The notes under the pieces: model-generated | Seen by the model: only the letters and a program-made list of their open reading frames with translations | What the model was told of the DNA's origin: nothing | The model's database searches: none | Shown: piece after piece, positions 12,330 through 20,842 of the stretch | How positions within the stretch are numbered: the first letter of the stretch is position 1 | Layout of the letters: every line of letters begins with the position of its first letter | IMG/VR virus record: IMGVR_UViG_3300043446_000736 | Span: 1 to 36,213 of that record | Length of the DNA stretch: 36,213 nt | Reading direction: 5' to 3' (one strand) | DNA from: a virus | Position numbers and translations under genes: made by a program

Positions 12330-13411
12330 CAGGCGTAGTCCCAGCGGCGGCGCTGCCCATCAGCGCGGCGGCCAAGATGGACGAAGGCCGGTGCAGCGTA
12401 GCCGACGCTATGCGGCCAGTTGTCATCGCACCACTTCTCAACAGCTTTCATATCGGCGCCATCGATCACGAAGTCCACTGCACCAACACCAGGCGCGGAG
12501 TAGAGGTGCTCGCTATTGCTGGCACCACCGACTGAGGCATTGATTGCCGATGGCCTGTAGCCCGAGGTGATGATGATGCCCTTGCCGCCGAAGCGCTGCC
12601 GCACCCGCTCGAGGAAGGCCGCCAGCTCCGCTGCGGTGTCCACCTGATACTGATGGCGAAAGCGCCGTGGCTCCTGGTCAAGCGCGAACTCACCCAACCG
12701 GATGTGCGGCGTGATGCGCGCGCTGAAGGATGAGTCTGGCGTCAGCCTAGCCGGTTCCTGCTGCACCTTCGGGCGATGGTCGCCCCATAGCTCACCTTCG
12801 GCCTTGCGGCGCCGCAGCAAGCCAGCCTCGACGTTGCTGCCGGGGTTGCGGTATAGCTCCATCGCCTTCGGCACCTTGTCCCATGCCTGCTCGCGCAGCA
12901 CCTTGCTGATGGTCTCGAAGCCAGGTGTGCCGTAGAAGTCAGCACCGAGGTTGTAGGCGAAGCTGACCAGCGCTGATCGTTGGTTGTCATCCATCACCTT
13001 CCAGTGCGGAATGGTGCTAGCCAGCTTTTCTGCGATGCGATCCACCTCAAGGCGCAGCATCATGTCGGCCTCGATGATGTTGATCTTGTCGCCGCGCTTC
13101 ACCGGCACGCCGCCGCTATAGCGGGTGGTGCCATAGCCGATCGTCCACGGCTCGCCACCGCTGAGCGGATCAGGGTAGGCGGAGAGGTGGACGCCCTCAA
13201 ACTGTTTGATCAGGTTAATGCCAGCCGATAGATCGATCTGTTTGCCATCTTGCGACCATGCCTCAAACCACGGCCGATCACGCCGCATGGCCTGCTGGTA
13301 GCCATTAGCAGCAAGATCCTGCTCGAGCAGGCTAATTGCTGCTGCCTGATGGGGAAGTGCCTTGTAGTACCTGAACAGAGCCTGCAGCGTGATCGGTGCC
13401 GTGTTGGCCAT
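12329..13411 (-). CDS. Two-domain endolysin: GH24 lysozyme plus M15-type peptidase
   Basis: In this 360-residue protein, residues 1-60 are an unrecognised helical region (YYKALPHQAAAISLLEQDL). Residues 62-215 are a T4-type lysozyme with E72 in IKQFEG, D81 in AYPDP, and the TIGYGT loop (90-95), cutting glycan strands. Residues 235-355 look like a peptidase M15 (D,D-carboxypeptidase-like) domain with SGYRP, H302, D313 in AVDF and H345 in VHLG as zinc ligands, cutting peptide cross-links. No signal peptide is present, so a holin is needed. The start is ATG at 13411, 1 nt after the small membrane gene. Both domains are confident; their cooperation is inferred. Confidence 0.92.
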   Translation of the reverse strand: MANTAPITLQALFRYYKALPHQAAAISLLEQDLAANGYQQAMRRDRPWFEAWSQDGKQIDLSAGINLIKQFEGVHLSAYPDPLSGGEPWTIGYGTTRYSGGVPVKRGDKINIIEADMMLRLEVDRIAEKLASTIPHWKVMDDNQRSALVSFAYNLGADFYGTPGFETISKVLREQAWDKVPKAMELYRNPGSNVEAGLLRRRKAEGELWGDHRPKVQQEPARLTPDSSFSARITPHIRLGEFALDQEPRRFRHQYQVDTAAELAAFLERVRQRFGGKGIIITSGYRPSAINASVGGASNSEHLYSAPGVGAVDFVIDGADMKAVEKWCDDNWPHSVGYAAPAFVHLGRRADGQRRRWDYA

Positions 13412-13412
13412 A

Positions 13413-13553
13413 TCAGCGGCGCTTCGGGAACATGATCTTCAGCGCCTGCAGCAGGAGCTGGATCCAGCTATTGGATTTGAGCGGGGAGACGGCAATGATC
13501 TCGGAGCCAGCCGCCACAATGATGGCGATCACAGCGATGGTTTCAGCGCTCAT
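13413..13553 (-). CDS. Small holin-like membrane protein (46 aa)
   Basis: This 46-residue frame has one hydrophobic helix at residues 5-20 (TIAVIAIIVAAGSEII) and an amphipathic, basic C-terminus (LLLQALKIMFPKRR). It lies 1 nt upstream of the endolysin. Size, single transmembrane segment, positively charged tail and position suit a class III-like holin or pinholin. No sequence family was recognised. Confidence 0.7.
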   Translation of the reverse strand: MSAETIAVIAIIVAAGSEIIAVSPLKSNSWIQLLLQALKIMFPKRR

Positions 13554-13577
13554 CTGGTTGGTGATGCTGTGCTCAGG

Positions 13578-13835
13578 CTACCGCCGCATCTCAAGGGCGC
13601 GCACCCTACGGTCGAGATCATTCAGTTCGGCGCGGGCGTCAGTCTTCAGTTCTTCCAAATTCTTTGCGATTTGCGTGATCGTTGCCTCGATCCTTGCGGA
13701 CTGAATCTGCATCGAGATCAGCAGACCGCCGATGGCCACCATGCCAGTGGCGATAGCAGCCGGCAGGGCGCGTGAGAACACGTCTCCCACGCTGTCATGT
13801 TGATCGCTCACCGGCACCACCAGGCTCGAATCCAT
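13578..13835 (-). CDS. Holin/lysis-region protein: one TM helix plus coiled coil
   Basis: This 85-residue protein has a soluble N-terminus (about 25 residues), a transmembrane helix (ALPAAIATGMVAIGGLLISM) and then a charged coiled coil (ITQIAKNLEELKTDARAELNDLDRRVRALEMRR). The layout resembles phage holins or accessory lysis proteins with coiled-coil tails and places it in the lysis cassette with the 46-residue membrane protein and endolysin. The start is uncertain: ATG 13835 overlaps the upstream gene by 41 nt, while GTG 13811 would reduce this to 17. Confidence 0.7.
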   Translation of the reverse strand: MDSSLVVPVSDQHDSVGDVFSRALPAAIATGMVAIGGLLISMQIQSARIEATITQIAKNLEELKTDARAELNDLDRRVRALEMRR

Positions 13836-13968
13836 GGTAGCGATCGAACGGATCTGGCCTGCCATTGATGATTGCCACCGCGCGGCGGTAGTAGTGGTTA
13901 TCGGTCTTGCCGACACGCTCGAGATGGTCACGGATCTTGCGCCAATTTGCGAGGGTGTCGGGATCCAT
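13795..13968 (-). CDS. Hypothetical small protein (57 aa) in lysis region
   Basis: The frame opens with ATG 13968, sharing one base with the preceding TAA (TAATG), and runs 57 codons. The product starts MDPDTLANWRKIRDHLERVG and continues with NHYYRRAVAIINGRPDPF. It is a charged helical protein with no membrane segment. Such short proteins with an ANWRKIRDHLE-type start are seen next to fibre and lysis genes in phages. No specific function is assigned. Confidence 0.7.
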   Translation of the reverse strand: MDPDTLANWRKIRDHLERVGKTDNHYYRRAVAIINGRPDPFDRYHGFEPGGAGERST

Positions 13969-14105
13969 TAGCTGCCTTGGCCTCTTAGTGGTTTGCGGCC
14001 GCGGCGCCGTGGGCGGCTGTGCTGGCCGAACCCTTGGCGTGTGGTCTTCGGTGGTCCCGGTTGATGCTCAATGCGAGCGGTGCCGGTTTTACTCTTGACC
14101 GCCAT
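13968..14105 (-). CDS. Small very basic protein (45 aa), probable virion-associated
   Basis: This 45-residue protein begins MAVKSKTGTARIEHQPG and is full of Arg, Lys, Pro and Gly (RPRRRGRKPLRGQG), with no predicted fold. The GTxRIEHQPGxPKxTRQG pattern resembles short basic proteins I associate with cyanophage genomes next to tail fibre genes; I cannot verify this here. Nucleic-acid or peptidoglycan binding is plausible. It overlaps the 57-residue gene by one base and begins 2 nt after the stop of the upstream fibre gene. Confidence 0.7.
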   Translation of the reverse strand: MAVKSKTGTARIEHQPGPPKTTRQGFGQHSRPRRRGRKPLRGQGS

Positions 14106-14107
14106 GA

Positions 14108-14746
14108 TTACGCCCAGGTGCCATTTGAACTATTGGAGCCAGATGTGCCAATGGCATTGAAGGTAATGTAACTGCCAATCGCTGTGGTGTAGGCACCACC
14201 AGGAGCAGCACTCAGTTGATATTGCGGGATGAACGTACCACCAGCATTAACGGAAACGGTGCCGCTGATTCGTACGGTGATTGCACGAGCAGCATCAGTG
14301 ATCGCAGCAGTGATGACAGTGGCAGTGCCAGCAGCGATGTAGTTGTGCGTGGTGAGTGCTGCCGTTTGTCCGGTAAAGGCTGATGCGTTAGCACTCTGCG
14401 CGAGATAGCCGATGTTATTTAGCGTTGCGGTGCCGCCAAACAGCAAGGAGACGGTGTGTGATGTTGTGCCTGCTGATTTGGAGATGGCAAAAACGCCTTC
14501 GATCTCATACACCGTGCTAGCAGCAAGGGTGACACCAACGCCAAAGATGGATTGGGCAGTGGTGACGTTGGCACCAGCTACTGCCGAATCAAGCCGGTAA
14601 TAGAACAACGGTTTGATCAGGTTTGCAACGGTGATCTTCTTGTTTTGGTTTTCTGCCAGAGCCTCGGAGACATCAATAATCGGCAGCACATCATCACTGG
14701 CTGGAGCCGTGAGTGCTGTCAGGGCAGATGTTTTGCGTGATGCCAT
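14108..14746 (-). CDS. Tail fibre / virion surface protein
   Basis: This 212-residue protein has the N-terminal segment TSALTALTAPASDDVLPIIDVSE...NKKITVANL, a common adaptor region of phage fibre and receptor-binding proteins. It is followed by a Ser/Thr/Gly/Ala-rich beta domain (YEIEGVFAISKSAGTTSHTVSLLFGGTATL, GTFIPQYQLS) like a jelly-roll or C1q-type trimeric head. It is probably attached to the tail tip and may contact the host surface. It starts with ATG 14746, 2 nt after the S74 fibre stop. Confidence 0.75.
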   Translation of the reverse strand: MASRKTSALTALTAPASDDVLPIIDVSEALAENQNKKITVANLIKPLFYYRLDSAVAGANVTTAQSIFGVGVTLAASTVYEIEGVFAISKSAGTTSHTVSLLFGGTATLNNIGYLAQSANASAFTGQTAALTTHNYIAAGTATVITAAITDAARAITVRISGTVSVNAGGTFIPQYQLSAAPGGAYTTAIGSYITFNAIGTSGSNSSNGTWA

Positions 14747-14748
14747 GA

Positions 14749-15996
14749 TCAGTTAGCCTCCAGGGCTGCAAGGCGGGTTTCAAGATCAGCAATCTTGCCC
14801 AGAGCTTCTTGGAGAGCAGCGGTCAGCAGCGGCACCAGTTTGGACTGATCAATACCTTGGTAGGCAGGCTTGCCGTCTTCGTCCACCTCATCCTTGACGC
14901 CAGTGACACACTCGGGAACAACCTCCTGTGCTTCATGGGCGATGAAACCATCAACCTGCGTATCGGGATCAGCGATGAAGTTGAAACGGCTTGGCTTGAG
15001 TTGCAGGATGCGATCAACTGCACCAGTGAGCGGAACGATGTTTTCTTTCAGGCGGTAGTCGGAGGAAGTGTTGTAAGCAGTGGCCGATGCGTTGGTTGAA
15101 ATAGAACCGACAACACCATTTGGGTTGCCAAAACTAATATGAAATCTAGTCGAAGTTGCGCCTGAATAAGTTTCAAGCGCGACACTTCCTGTATTGGTAG
15201 TTGCGGTGCATGTACCAGTTAAAAACGCTGCTGTTGTATTTACACCGCCAGCGCTAATGGTTGACCCATAGCCAATTCTTTGGGCGCTATTTATTCGCAG
15301 TGCTTCAGTATTAGTACCAGATGTATCTGCTGTAAAAAATGATAATCTTCCGGGAACAATGTTGGCGCTTACCGCTGCATCTGCAGTATTTCTGATTATA
15401 GCCGATGTCGTAACAGCAGATGAACTAGAAGCAGCACTGAAAATAACTGAGCCTAAGGAATCGCCGTTGGAAACAGCGGCCAGAGTACCAACTGTTGCAG
15501 AGGCTGATTTAACTATATAAATTCCAGCAGACGCAGTGCCAGATGTTGAATAGCGGAAAAAACCAGCTTGCGCTCCGGTGCCATTAACTTGCAGAGGTGT
15601 ACTAAGAATATCGGCATTATGACCAACTAGCAAAAAACCATTGGCATCAACCGTTGCCCGCTGTGTGCCGCCGGTGCTTATGGAAACCTGATCGGCACCA
15701 GGACTATAGATGCCGGTGTTGGTGTCGCCGTTAAATCGGATCGCTGGCGTAGCGGCAGAACCTAGATCAATCGAACCATCGGCGTAACCAATAGTGACCC
15801 AACTTGCATTTGAGCCGTCGCGCCGCTTGATCGTGGCTGGACTGGTCGAAGTATCGAACCATGGTTCATACGCATAAGTAGTCGTTGGCGCCGTTGCGTT
15901 GCTATTCCCCGTAACGATCGCAGCCAGCGCATCATTGAGATCAGCACGGACGGCAGCGCCGGAGCCGTTAGCGATCACATAGTCGTGGGTTGCCAT
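14749..15996 (-). CDS. Tail fibre with C-terminal S74 chaperone domain
   Basis: This 415-residue protein has an N-terminal part (GSGAAVRADLNDALAAIV..NS) that is a typical fibre attachment segment, and a repetitive Ser/Thr/Gly-rich shaft (NTGIYSPGADQVSISTGG near residue 90). The C-terminal intramolecular chaperone of peptidase family S74 begins at SDYRLKENI, near residue 310. The Ser and Lys five residues apart (S-D-Y-R-L-K) form the self-cleavage dyad, and a coiled coil ends the protein (LGKIADLETRLAALEAN). The domain drives trimerisation and then cuts itself off. Composition in the middle is lower in GC than its neighbours, as often in exchanged host-range genes. Confidence 0.9.
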   Translation of the reverse strand: MATHDYVIANGSGAAVRADLNDALAAIVTGNSNATAPTTTYAYEPWFDTSTSPATIKRRDGSNASWVTIGYADGSIDLGSAATPAIRFNGDTNTGIYSPGADQVSISTGGTQRATVDANGFLLVGHNADILSTPLQVNGTGAQAGFFRYSTSGTASAGIYIVKSASATVGTLAAVSNGDSLGSVIFSAASSSSAVTTSAIIRNTADAAVSANIVPGRLSFFTADTSGTNTEALRINSAQRIGYGSTISAGGVNTTAAFLTGTCTATTNTGSVALETYSGATSTRFHISFGNPNGVVGSISTNASATAYNTSSDYRLKENIVPLTGAVDRILQLKPSRFNFIADPDTQVDGFIAHEAQEVVPECVTGVKDEVDEDGKPAYQGIDQSKLVPLLTAALQEALGKIADLETRLAALEAN

Positions 15997-16010
15997 GCTT
16001 CAGTCCGCTA

Positions 16011-16027
16011 GGGACAGTATTTGTCCC
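16011..16027. other. Perfect hairpin between gpJ-like and fibre genes
   Basis: GGGACA (16011-16016), a 5-nt loop, and TGTCCC (16022-16027) fill most of the 34-nt gap between the gpJ-like stop and the fibre start. There is no T-tract on the minus strand. It may partly stop or stabilise the message and so set the ratio of fibre to tail-tip protein. Confidence 0.45.
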
Positions 16028-16030
16028 ACT

Positions 16031-19000
16031 TTAGACCGCCCTGCCATAGCCAACAGCAGACCACTGGAAATTACGGTTCACGGCAGCTCCAGCGGAGTTG
16101 CGGAAAGTCACGTCGAAACCAGTGCTGGCTACGTTGGTCACCACGAAGTAATCGCCAGTGGCGAGGTTCTGCGCCGTGATGCCGATGCTAGGCAGATAGG
16201 TGTTCGCACCACCAAGGCTGGCTGTTCCAACAAAGAACGCCTTGTCGAACACCACCGACTTTGTGCCAGCGCCACTGGCTACTGTGCCGACGCTGCTTTC
16301 CTGGCGCCGTTGGAAGGTGGCCTCATAGCCAAGCTGGTCAATCAGGATGTTCTGGTCAATGGCTTCGCTTTCTAGTTCTGCTTTGAACTGGAAGCCGCGC
16401 CCACTGAAGGTGCCATTAACAAATTCCTTCCAGTCACTCCACGTCGGTGTTGTGCTGTCTTCGGTGTAGAGGAAACTGTCGCCATCATCAGTTTCAAGCG
16501 CCATAAAATCGCCATCCTCCATCAGGAGAAATTGTTCGGCGGGGCTGCTGGTGGTCGTTCGCACGTACAAAGCAGCATTGACTTTGGCAGTTGCTGCACC
16601 ATCAAAGTCATCCCATGTGTCAATCTCAGCCAAACGAGCATCAATCAGATCACTGGTGTAAAGACCACGAGTGATGAAATAACGGGAAAGATCAAGGCTA
16701 AATGCAGAGCCAAGATCCAAAGGATTGGCAAAGGTATAGGTGCCCATGGCGAGCACATCACCCGTGATGTCAAAGTTGACGATGGCATCAACATCAGTTT
16801 CGGAATCAAACGAAGCTGAGCCATCAATCATCAGCGCGTCATATTCATCGCTGTAAAACACATCGGTCTTGATGCCTTGGAACGGCGGAGTATCTGCATC
16901 CTCGCGGCGAGATTGGATCAGCAGCGGACCAAGCGTGTTCGGAAGATCAATGACAACGCTTTTGGCATTAAGGCACTCACGCCCGCCATCATCCACAAAC
17001 TTGACAAGGATTTCGCCTTCGATCAGTGGAACGATTGCTTCGGTCTGATTGCCTGCCTTGGCCTTGATTAGATCAACTGAGTTTGCCCAAGTGCCTGTTC
17101 CATCTGTTTTGTTGCTATGGCGGATGCGAACCTTGCCACCAACACGCACATCCAGATCCGTCGATTGCTTCCAACGCAGACGGCCAGAATTGGCATTGAT
17201 AGCCTCAAAGCTCAAACTTTGAACATCTGCCGGTCGTGCTGTCTTGCCAATCAGCGTAAACTGAGCGGTGGCAACAATGCTGCTTTTACCGAGGTTGTTC
17301 AGCGCACGAATCTGAACATAGAGCACGCCATCCTTCAGCCGTTCAATGCGGAGTGATGGTGCTGTTGGGTTTTCGGTAATCCAGTTGCCACTGTTCAGAC
17401 GGTATTGAACACGGAAGCTGGAGACGTTAGTGACCGGACTTGTCCAGGACAAATCAAAACCAGTAAAAACGTTTTGACCGGACTGATATAGAAACTCACT
17501 GCCTTTAATGTTTCTAACTGGTGAAGGTGTTGCCGTCAGATTGGTGATGTCACGCCGTTTGATCTTTGTGTTGGCATCGACGGCGGAGTAGATGCTGCTG
17601 TTGTACGAAACTGCCGTAACGCCATAAATGCCATCTTCGGCTTCAGCAACATTCAAGACACGGAACTGCTGAGATTGAATGTCACTGGTTTGAATCAACC
17701 ACACCGATTGAGCATTGGGTGCTTGGCTGAACGCAGAACTTACCGTGACATTTCGCCCACTGATGTTGGAGATGGTTTTGGTTTCCACCAAGCCATTCGG
17801 CAGGATCACCGAGATGCGTGGTGAAAGACCCAGGTTGACCGATAGGTTGCTGCTTGAATCAACCGTGATCACAGTGGTTGTGGCTGAACTAATGCGGCCA
17901 GTGCGGCGCGTGCCAGAACGGGTCGGATCGGCAACGTCAATCACCATCCCAGGGCGCAGGATGACGCCACTGTCAATCGAAATCGAGAAGCTAACGGTCT
18001 CCGTCAGATTTTGTTCACTCAGCAATGCCCAGCGCCCAGCTCGTTGCGCTTGACCTTGGCTGTAGCAACCCAGGGCTTTAATGTCCTTGTTGATGACGCC
18101 GTATTTATCAACAGCATCAGGTAGTTCAACATATTCATATTCGACTTCGCCCAATGACTCGTAAGTCTGGTATGCAACTGTTGCCGTGGTATGACGTGAC
18201 TTCTGACTGGTACCGGAGTACGTGAACAATCCATCAACCACGTTGGCTGGACCGATCAAGTATTGGCTATCGACTGGCTTGTCTTGAGTAATAACCAAAC
18301 TGCCAGCACCGTAATAAGCAATGCCACGAAACAGGCTGACCATTTCTTGGATGACGTTGTAAACCTCATCGCGTGAATTGAGCAGAAGGTTGCAGGAAAA
18401 ACGTGGTTCAGCTCCTCCTCCACCATCACTGACCAGTTCGTTGCAGTATTGGCTGATTGCATAAAAGTCGTATTTGTCCAGGCTGCTAGATGGGATGCCT
18501 GCGCCGTAGCGGGTTGAAGTCAACAGATCCCATAGACACCAAGCAGGATCAGCGCACCAAGTAGCAGCGCCAAAGGTTCCATCCCACACACCTGAGTAGG
18601 TAACACGCCCTGGGTAAGTGGTCGTATTGACGGTGGCGTTTGATGGGAGGCGGACCTTGAGGCCACGAATCAGATATTTACGGCTGGGAACACTGTTGAA
18701 ATCACGGGCATCAAAACGCAGACCAACAAGTGCGGAGTTGGGATAGCGGAATTTTTCGTTCAGGATTTCGGTATAGCTTGACCAGAATGTTCGGTTCTGA
18801 TTTTTCGATCCAGTTTCATCAACGCTTAATCGCGTGACGCGAATATCAACAGGGAAGGCACCGTTCAGTTTGATTTCGTAATCCCGCTGATACAGGCCAG
18901 AAGTTTTACCTTCGATTTTGGTGTAGGCAATCACATCGGTATAACCACCGCCGTTGTATTGAACGCTGAATTTAAGATCGACGCTATTGCCTACGATGTC

Positions 19001-19450
19001 GCCATCATCCTCAACGATCAACAGGGAAGGGATGTTGATGGTTACACGAACAACATCAACATCTGTGTCTGTAATTGTCCGAGTGACTGGATCGTTATAA
19101 AGGAGTTCAACATTGACAGCGGTTTCAGTTTGCGTCCCACCGCCCGGTGCAATAATTGCCGCCTGTGATTGTGTACCGTAACGCGAAGTGACTGTGTAAT
19201 TCTTGAAATTAGGTTTCCCAGATTCATCCTCGATCGGGGTGCCATCGAGGTAAATACTTTGCGATCCGTTTTCAAGTCCTTGAATTTCACCTTCGCACAG
19301 CAGATCTAGGACACTGGCGTATTGAACTGACTGCAGCGAATCATCTTGTTCTGTTGGCGTGCGTGACTGACCACCACTGCCGCCACCACCACCTTTGCCG
19401 CCACCGCCACCGCCGCCGCCGCCTGCGCCTTGGAGAAAATGTTGTTCCAT
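16031..19450 (-). CDS. Lambda gpJ-like central tail tip / host-specificity protein
   Basis: This 1139-residue protein makes up the tail tip hub and binds the receptor. The N-terminus has a glycine-rich run (residues 10-27), then the gpJ signature region (QYASVLDLLCEGEIQGL, QSIYLDGTPI), a hub domain (YDFYAISQYCNEL, NLLLNSRDEVYNVIQEM) and fibronectin type III-like segments (SFRVQYRLNSGNW; VQIRALNNLGKSS). The C-terminal third is fibre-like and lower in similarity to known J. It is about the length of lambda J. It starts at ATG 19450, sharing one base with the gpI stop (TAATG). The last about 200 residues would be the receptor-specific part. Confidence 0.92.
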   Translation of the reverse strand: MEQHFLQGAGGGGGGGGGKGGGGGSGGQSRTPTEQDDSLQSVQYASVLDLLCEGEIQGLENGSQSIYLDGTPIEDESGKPNFKNYTVTSRYGTQSQAAIIAPGGGTQTETAVNVELLYNDPVTRTITDTDVDVVRVTINIPSLLIVEDDGDIVGNSVDLKFSVQYNGGGYTDVIAYTKIEGKTSGLYQRDYEIKLNGAFPVDIRVTRLSVDETGSKNQNRTFWSSYTEILNEKFRYPNSALVGLRFDARDFNSVPSRKYLIRGLKVRLPSNATVNTTTYPGRVTYSGVWDGTFGAATWCADPAWCLWDLLTSTRYGAGIPSSSLDKYDFYAISQYCNELVSDGGGGAEPRFSCNLLLNSRDEVYNVIQEMVSLFRGIAYYGAGSLVITQDKPVDSQYLIGPANVVDGLFTYSGTSQKSRHTTATVAYQTYESLGEVEYEYVELPDAVDKYGVINKDIKALGCYSQGQAQRAGRWALLSEQNLTETVSFSISIDSGVILRPGMVIDVADPTRSGTRRTGRISSATTTVITVDSSSNLSVNLGLSPRISVILPNGLVETKTISNISGRNVTVSSAFSQAPNAQSVWLIQTSDIQSQQFRVLNVAEAEDGIYGVTAVSYNSSIYSAVDANTKIKRRDITNLTATPSPVRNIKGSEFLYQSGQNVFTGFDLSWTSPVTNVSSFRVQYRLNSGNWITENPTAPSLRIERLKDGVLYVQIRALNNLGKSSIVATAQFTLIGKTARPADVQSLSFEAINANSGRLRWKQSTDLDVRVGGKVRIRHSNKTDGTGTWANSVDLIKAKAGNQTEAIVPLIEGEILVKFVDDGGRECLNAKSVVIDLPNTLGPLLIQSRREDADTPPFQGIKTDVFYSDEYDALMIDGSASFDSETDVDAIVNFDITGDVLAMGTYTFANPLDLGSAFSLDLSRYFITRGLYTSDLIDARLAEIDTWDDFDGAATAKVNAALYVRTTTSSPAEQFLLMEDGDFMALETDDGDSFLYTEDSTTPTWSDWKEFVNGTFSGRGFQFKAELESEAIDQNILIDQLGYEATFQRRQESSVGTVASGAGTKSVVFDKAFFVGTASLGGANTYLPSIGITAQNLATGDYFVVTNVASTGFDVTFRNSAGAAVNRNFQWSAVGYGRAV
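19378..19429 (-). repeat. GGN triplet repeat encoding a polyglycine stretch of gpJ
   Basis: CCG/CCA/CCT triplets on the plus strand encode glycine tracts near the N-terminus of the gpJ-like protein. Flexible glycine linkers here occur in other gpJ homologues. Such triplet tracts are prone to slippage and sequencing error. Confidence 0.7.
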
Positions 19451-20142
19451 TAGTTTTTATCAAACATGGCAGATATTGCCGCTTCGACTACGGCAAAGTT
19501 AGATGTGCTGGTATTGCCAGTCCAAACAACATCCAAGCCGCTGGAAATTACAGCAGAGCCAACAAAGCACCGTCCGTAGCAAATCGGAACAGGCAAACCT
19601 TGTTGTGCAGTATTGACGATGCCACTGAAGGTGAATGATTCCAGCCTTGCAGCTTCTTTGCCACGCTCCAGCGATGACATTGTTGGCGTGGGTGAAATGG
19701 CTTGAGCAATGCCTCCAAGAACAAGAGTTGCGCCTATACCAACAACAGCAGTGCCAACTGTGCCAATTCCCATAAAACCGCCCAATGCAACACCAGCAGA
19801 TGCAATGCCTCCAGTCACAATCGCCAACGCAATTAAGCCGATGCCAAGACCGATTTGACCAGCCGGACCACCAGCGCCGCTAACTACAGGCGCGATGCTG
19901 AATACATCCCGTGATGACCACGGATAGGCAAGTTCGTGAGCGTTGGAATCTTGGATCTTTTCCTTACCCACCATCACGCGAAAACCGACGCCATCGCGCT
20001 CACTATCCAGCAACCACTGCTCCAGTCCTGGGAAATTGACGATCAGCGCCTTCAATGCCTCGATGGGCGTCGCCACGTCAAATTCAAAACGGCACTGCCC
20101 CAGCCGTTCACGCAGGGCGCCGTAGACCTTAACGACTTTCAT
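19450..20142 (-). CDS. Lambda gpI-like tail tip assembly protein
   Basis: This 230-residue protein has an N-terminal ubiquitin-like domain (KVVKVYGALRERLGQCRFEFDV, the hallmark of gpI). It is followed by a strongly hydrophobic glycine/alanine region (LGIGLIALAIVTGGIASAGVALGG; GTVGTAVVGIGATLVLGG, about residues 97-150), then a polar C-terminal domain (GLPVPICYGRCFVGS). In lambda, gpI is needed with J, K and L to start tail tip assembly and is absent from mature virions. Length agrees with lambda (223). It overlaps the gpK-like gene by 14 nt, as in the lambda K-I pair. Confidence 0.92.
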   Translation of the reverse strand: MKVVKVYGALRERLGQCRFEFDVATPIEALKALIVNFPGLEQWLLDSERDGVGFRVMVGKEKIQDSNAHELAYPWSSRDVFSIAPVVSGAGGPAGQIGLGIGLIALAIVTGGIASAGVALGGFMGIGTVGTAVVGIGATLVLGGIAQAISPTPTMSSLERGKEAARLESFTFSGIVNTAQQGLPVPICYGRCFVGSAVISSGLDVVWTGNTSTSNFAVVEAAISAMFDKN

Positions 20143-20842
20143 GCCGTAGGACCAAGGCGGTGTTCTTCCAATAGTAACCGCCGTACACGTCTCGGCTAGA
20201 AAGTCGTCCCTGTGCGTGGTGCAGGATCAGTTGATCACCCAAGTAGATCGCCGCATGGTTTGGCAGCGGTGAGCTGAGCTGCATCAAGATGGCATCACCC
20301 CATTGGAGATCACCATGGGGAACTGCGCGGAAGCCTTCCTTGGCAAAGTTGTCTAGGTATAAATTCTCACCGCGTAACCAAAAGCGGTCACGGCGCTGGT
20401 AGTCGCGCAAATCCAAGCTCATCTCGCGCTTGTACCAGTCACGGCACAGGCTGTAGCAATCCACCAGACCAAATACAAATTCACGCCCCACATAGGGAAG
20501 CTCGAACCCCTTTGGCTCGCAGTAGCCCCACTGTTCGGTCTGTGGATTGACGATGTGCCAGGGCAACCCTGATTTTTCGCAAGCCACCTGATCCGCCTGT
20601 GATGGCGCATGATTAGTAATTGGATGGCTGTGGATCACCGCCACAATTTCGCCCTTATCCTCGATTTCTGCGTACTGCTCAGGATCAAGAACGAAGTGCT
20701 CACTGGGCGTTTCAGCCAGATTGCGGCAGGCAAAATAACGCTTCCGCCCTTTGACCACTGCAACCAATCCACAAGATTCTTTCGGGAACTCATCCCGTGC
20801 GTGTTGCAAGGCTTCTTCTTTAATCCCGTCAGGCAGTTTCAT
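20129..20842 (-). CDS. Lambda gpK-like tail protein: JAMM + NlpC/P60 domains
   Basis: In this 237-residue protein, residues 1-105 form a Mov34/JAMM-type metallopeptidase fold with E in FPKESCGL, HSHP near residue 73 and a downstream SQADQ aspartate as zinc ligands. Residues 115-237 form an NlpC/P60 papain-like fold with the catalytic Cys in VDCYSLCRDW and His in NHAAIYLGD. The combination is diagnostic for lambda gpK, a tail tip protein thought to trim peptidoglycan during entry or to act in tail assembly. It overlaps gpL by 4 nt (ATGA) and gpI by 14 nt. Confidence 0.94.
   Translation of the reverse strand: MKLPDGIKEEALQHARDEFPKESCGLVAVVKGRKRYFACRNLAETPSEHFVLDPEQYAEIEDKGEIVAVIHSHPITNHAPSQADQVACEKSGLPWHIVNPQTEQWGYCEPKGFELPYVGREFVFGLVDCYSLCRDWYKREMSLDLRDYQRRDRFWLRGENLYLDNFAKEGFRAVPHGDLQWGDAILMQLSSPLPNHAAIYLGDQLILHHAQGRLSSRDVYGGYYWKNTALVLRHESR

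Noticed and set aside
19378-19429. Glycine triplet repeat as a CRISPR-like or mobile repeat
   Set aside because: It is in frame, encodes glycine linkers common in gpJ homologues, and has no spacers.
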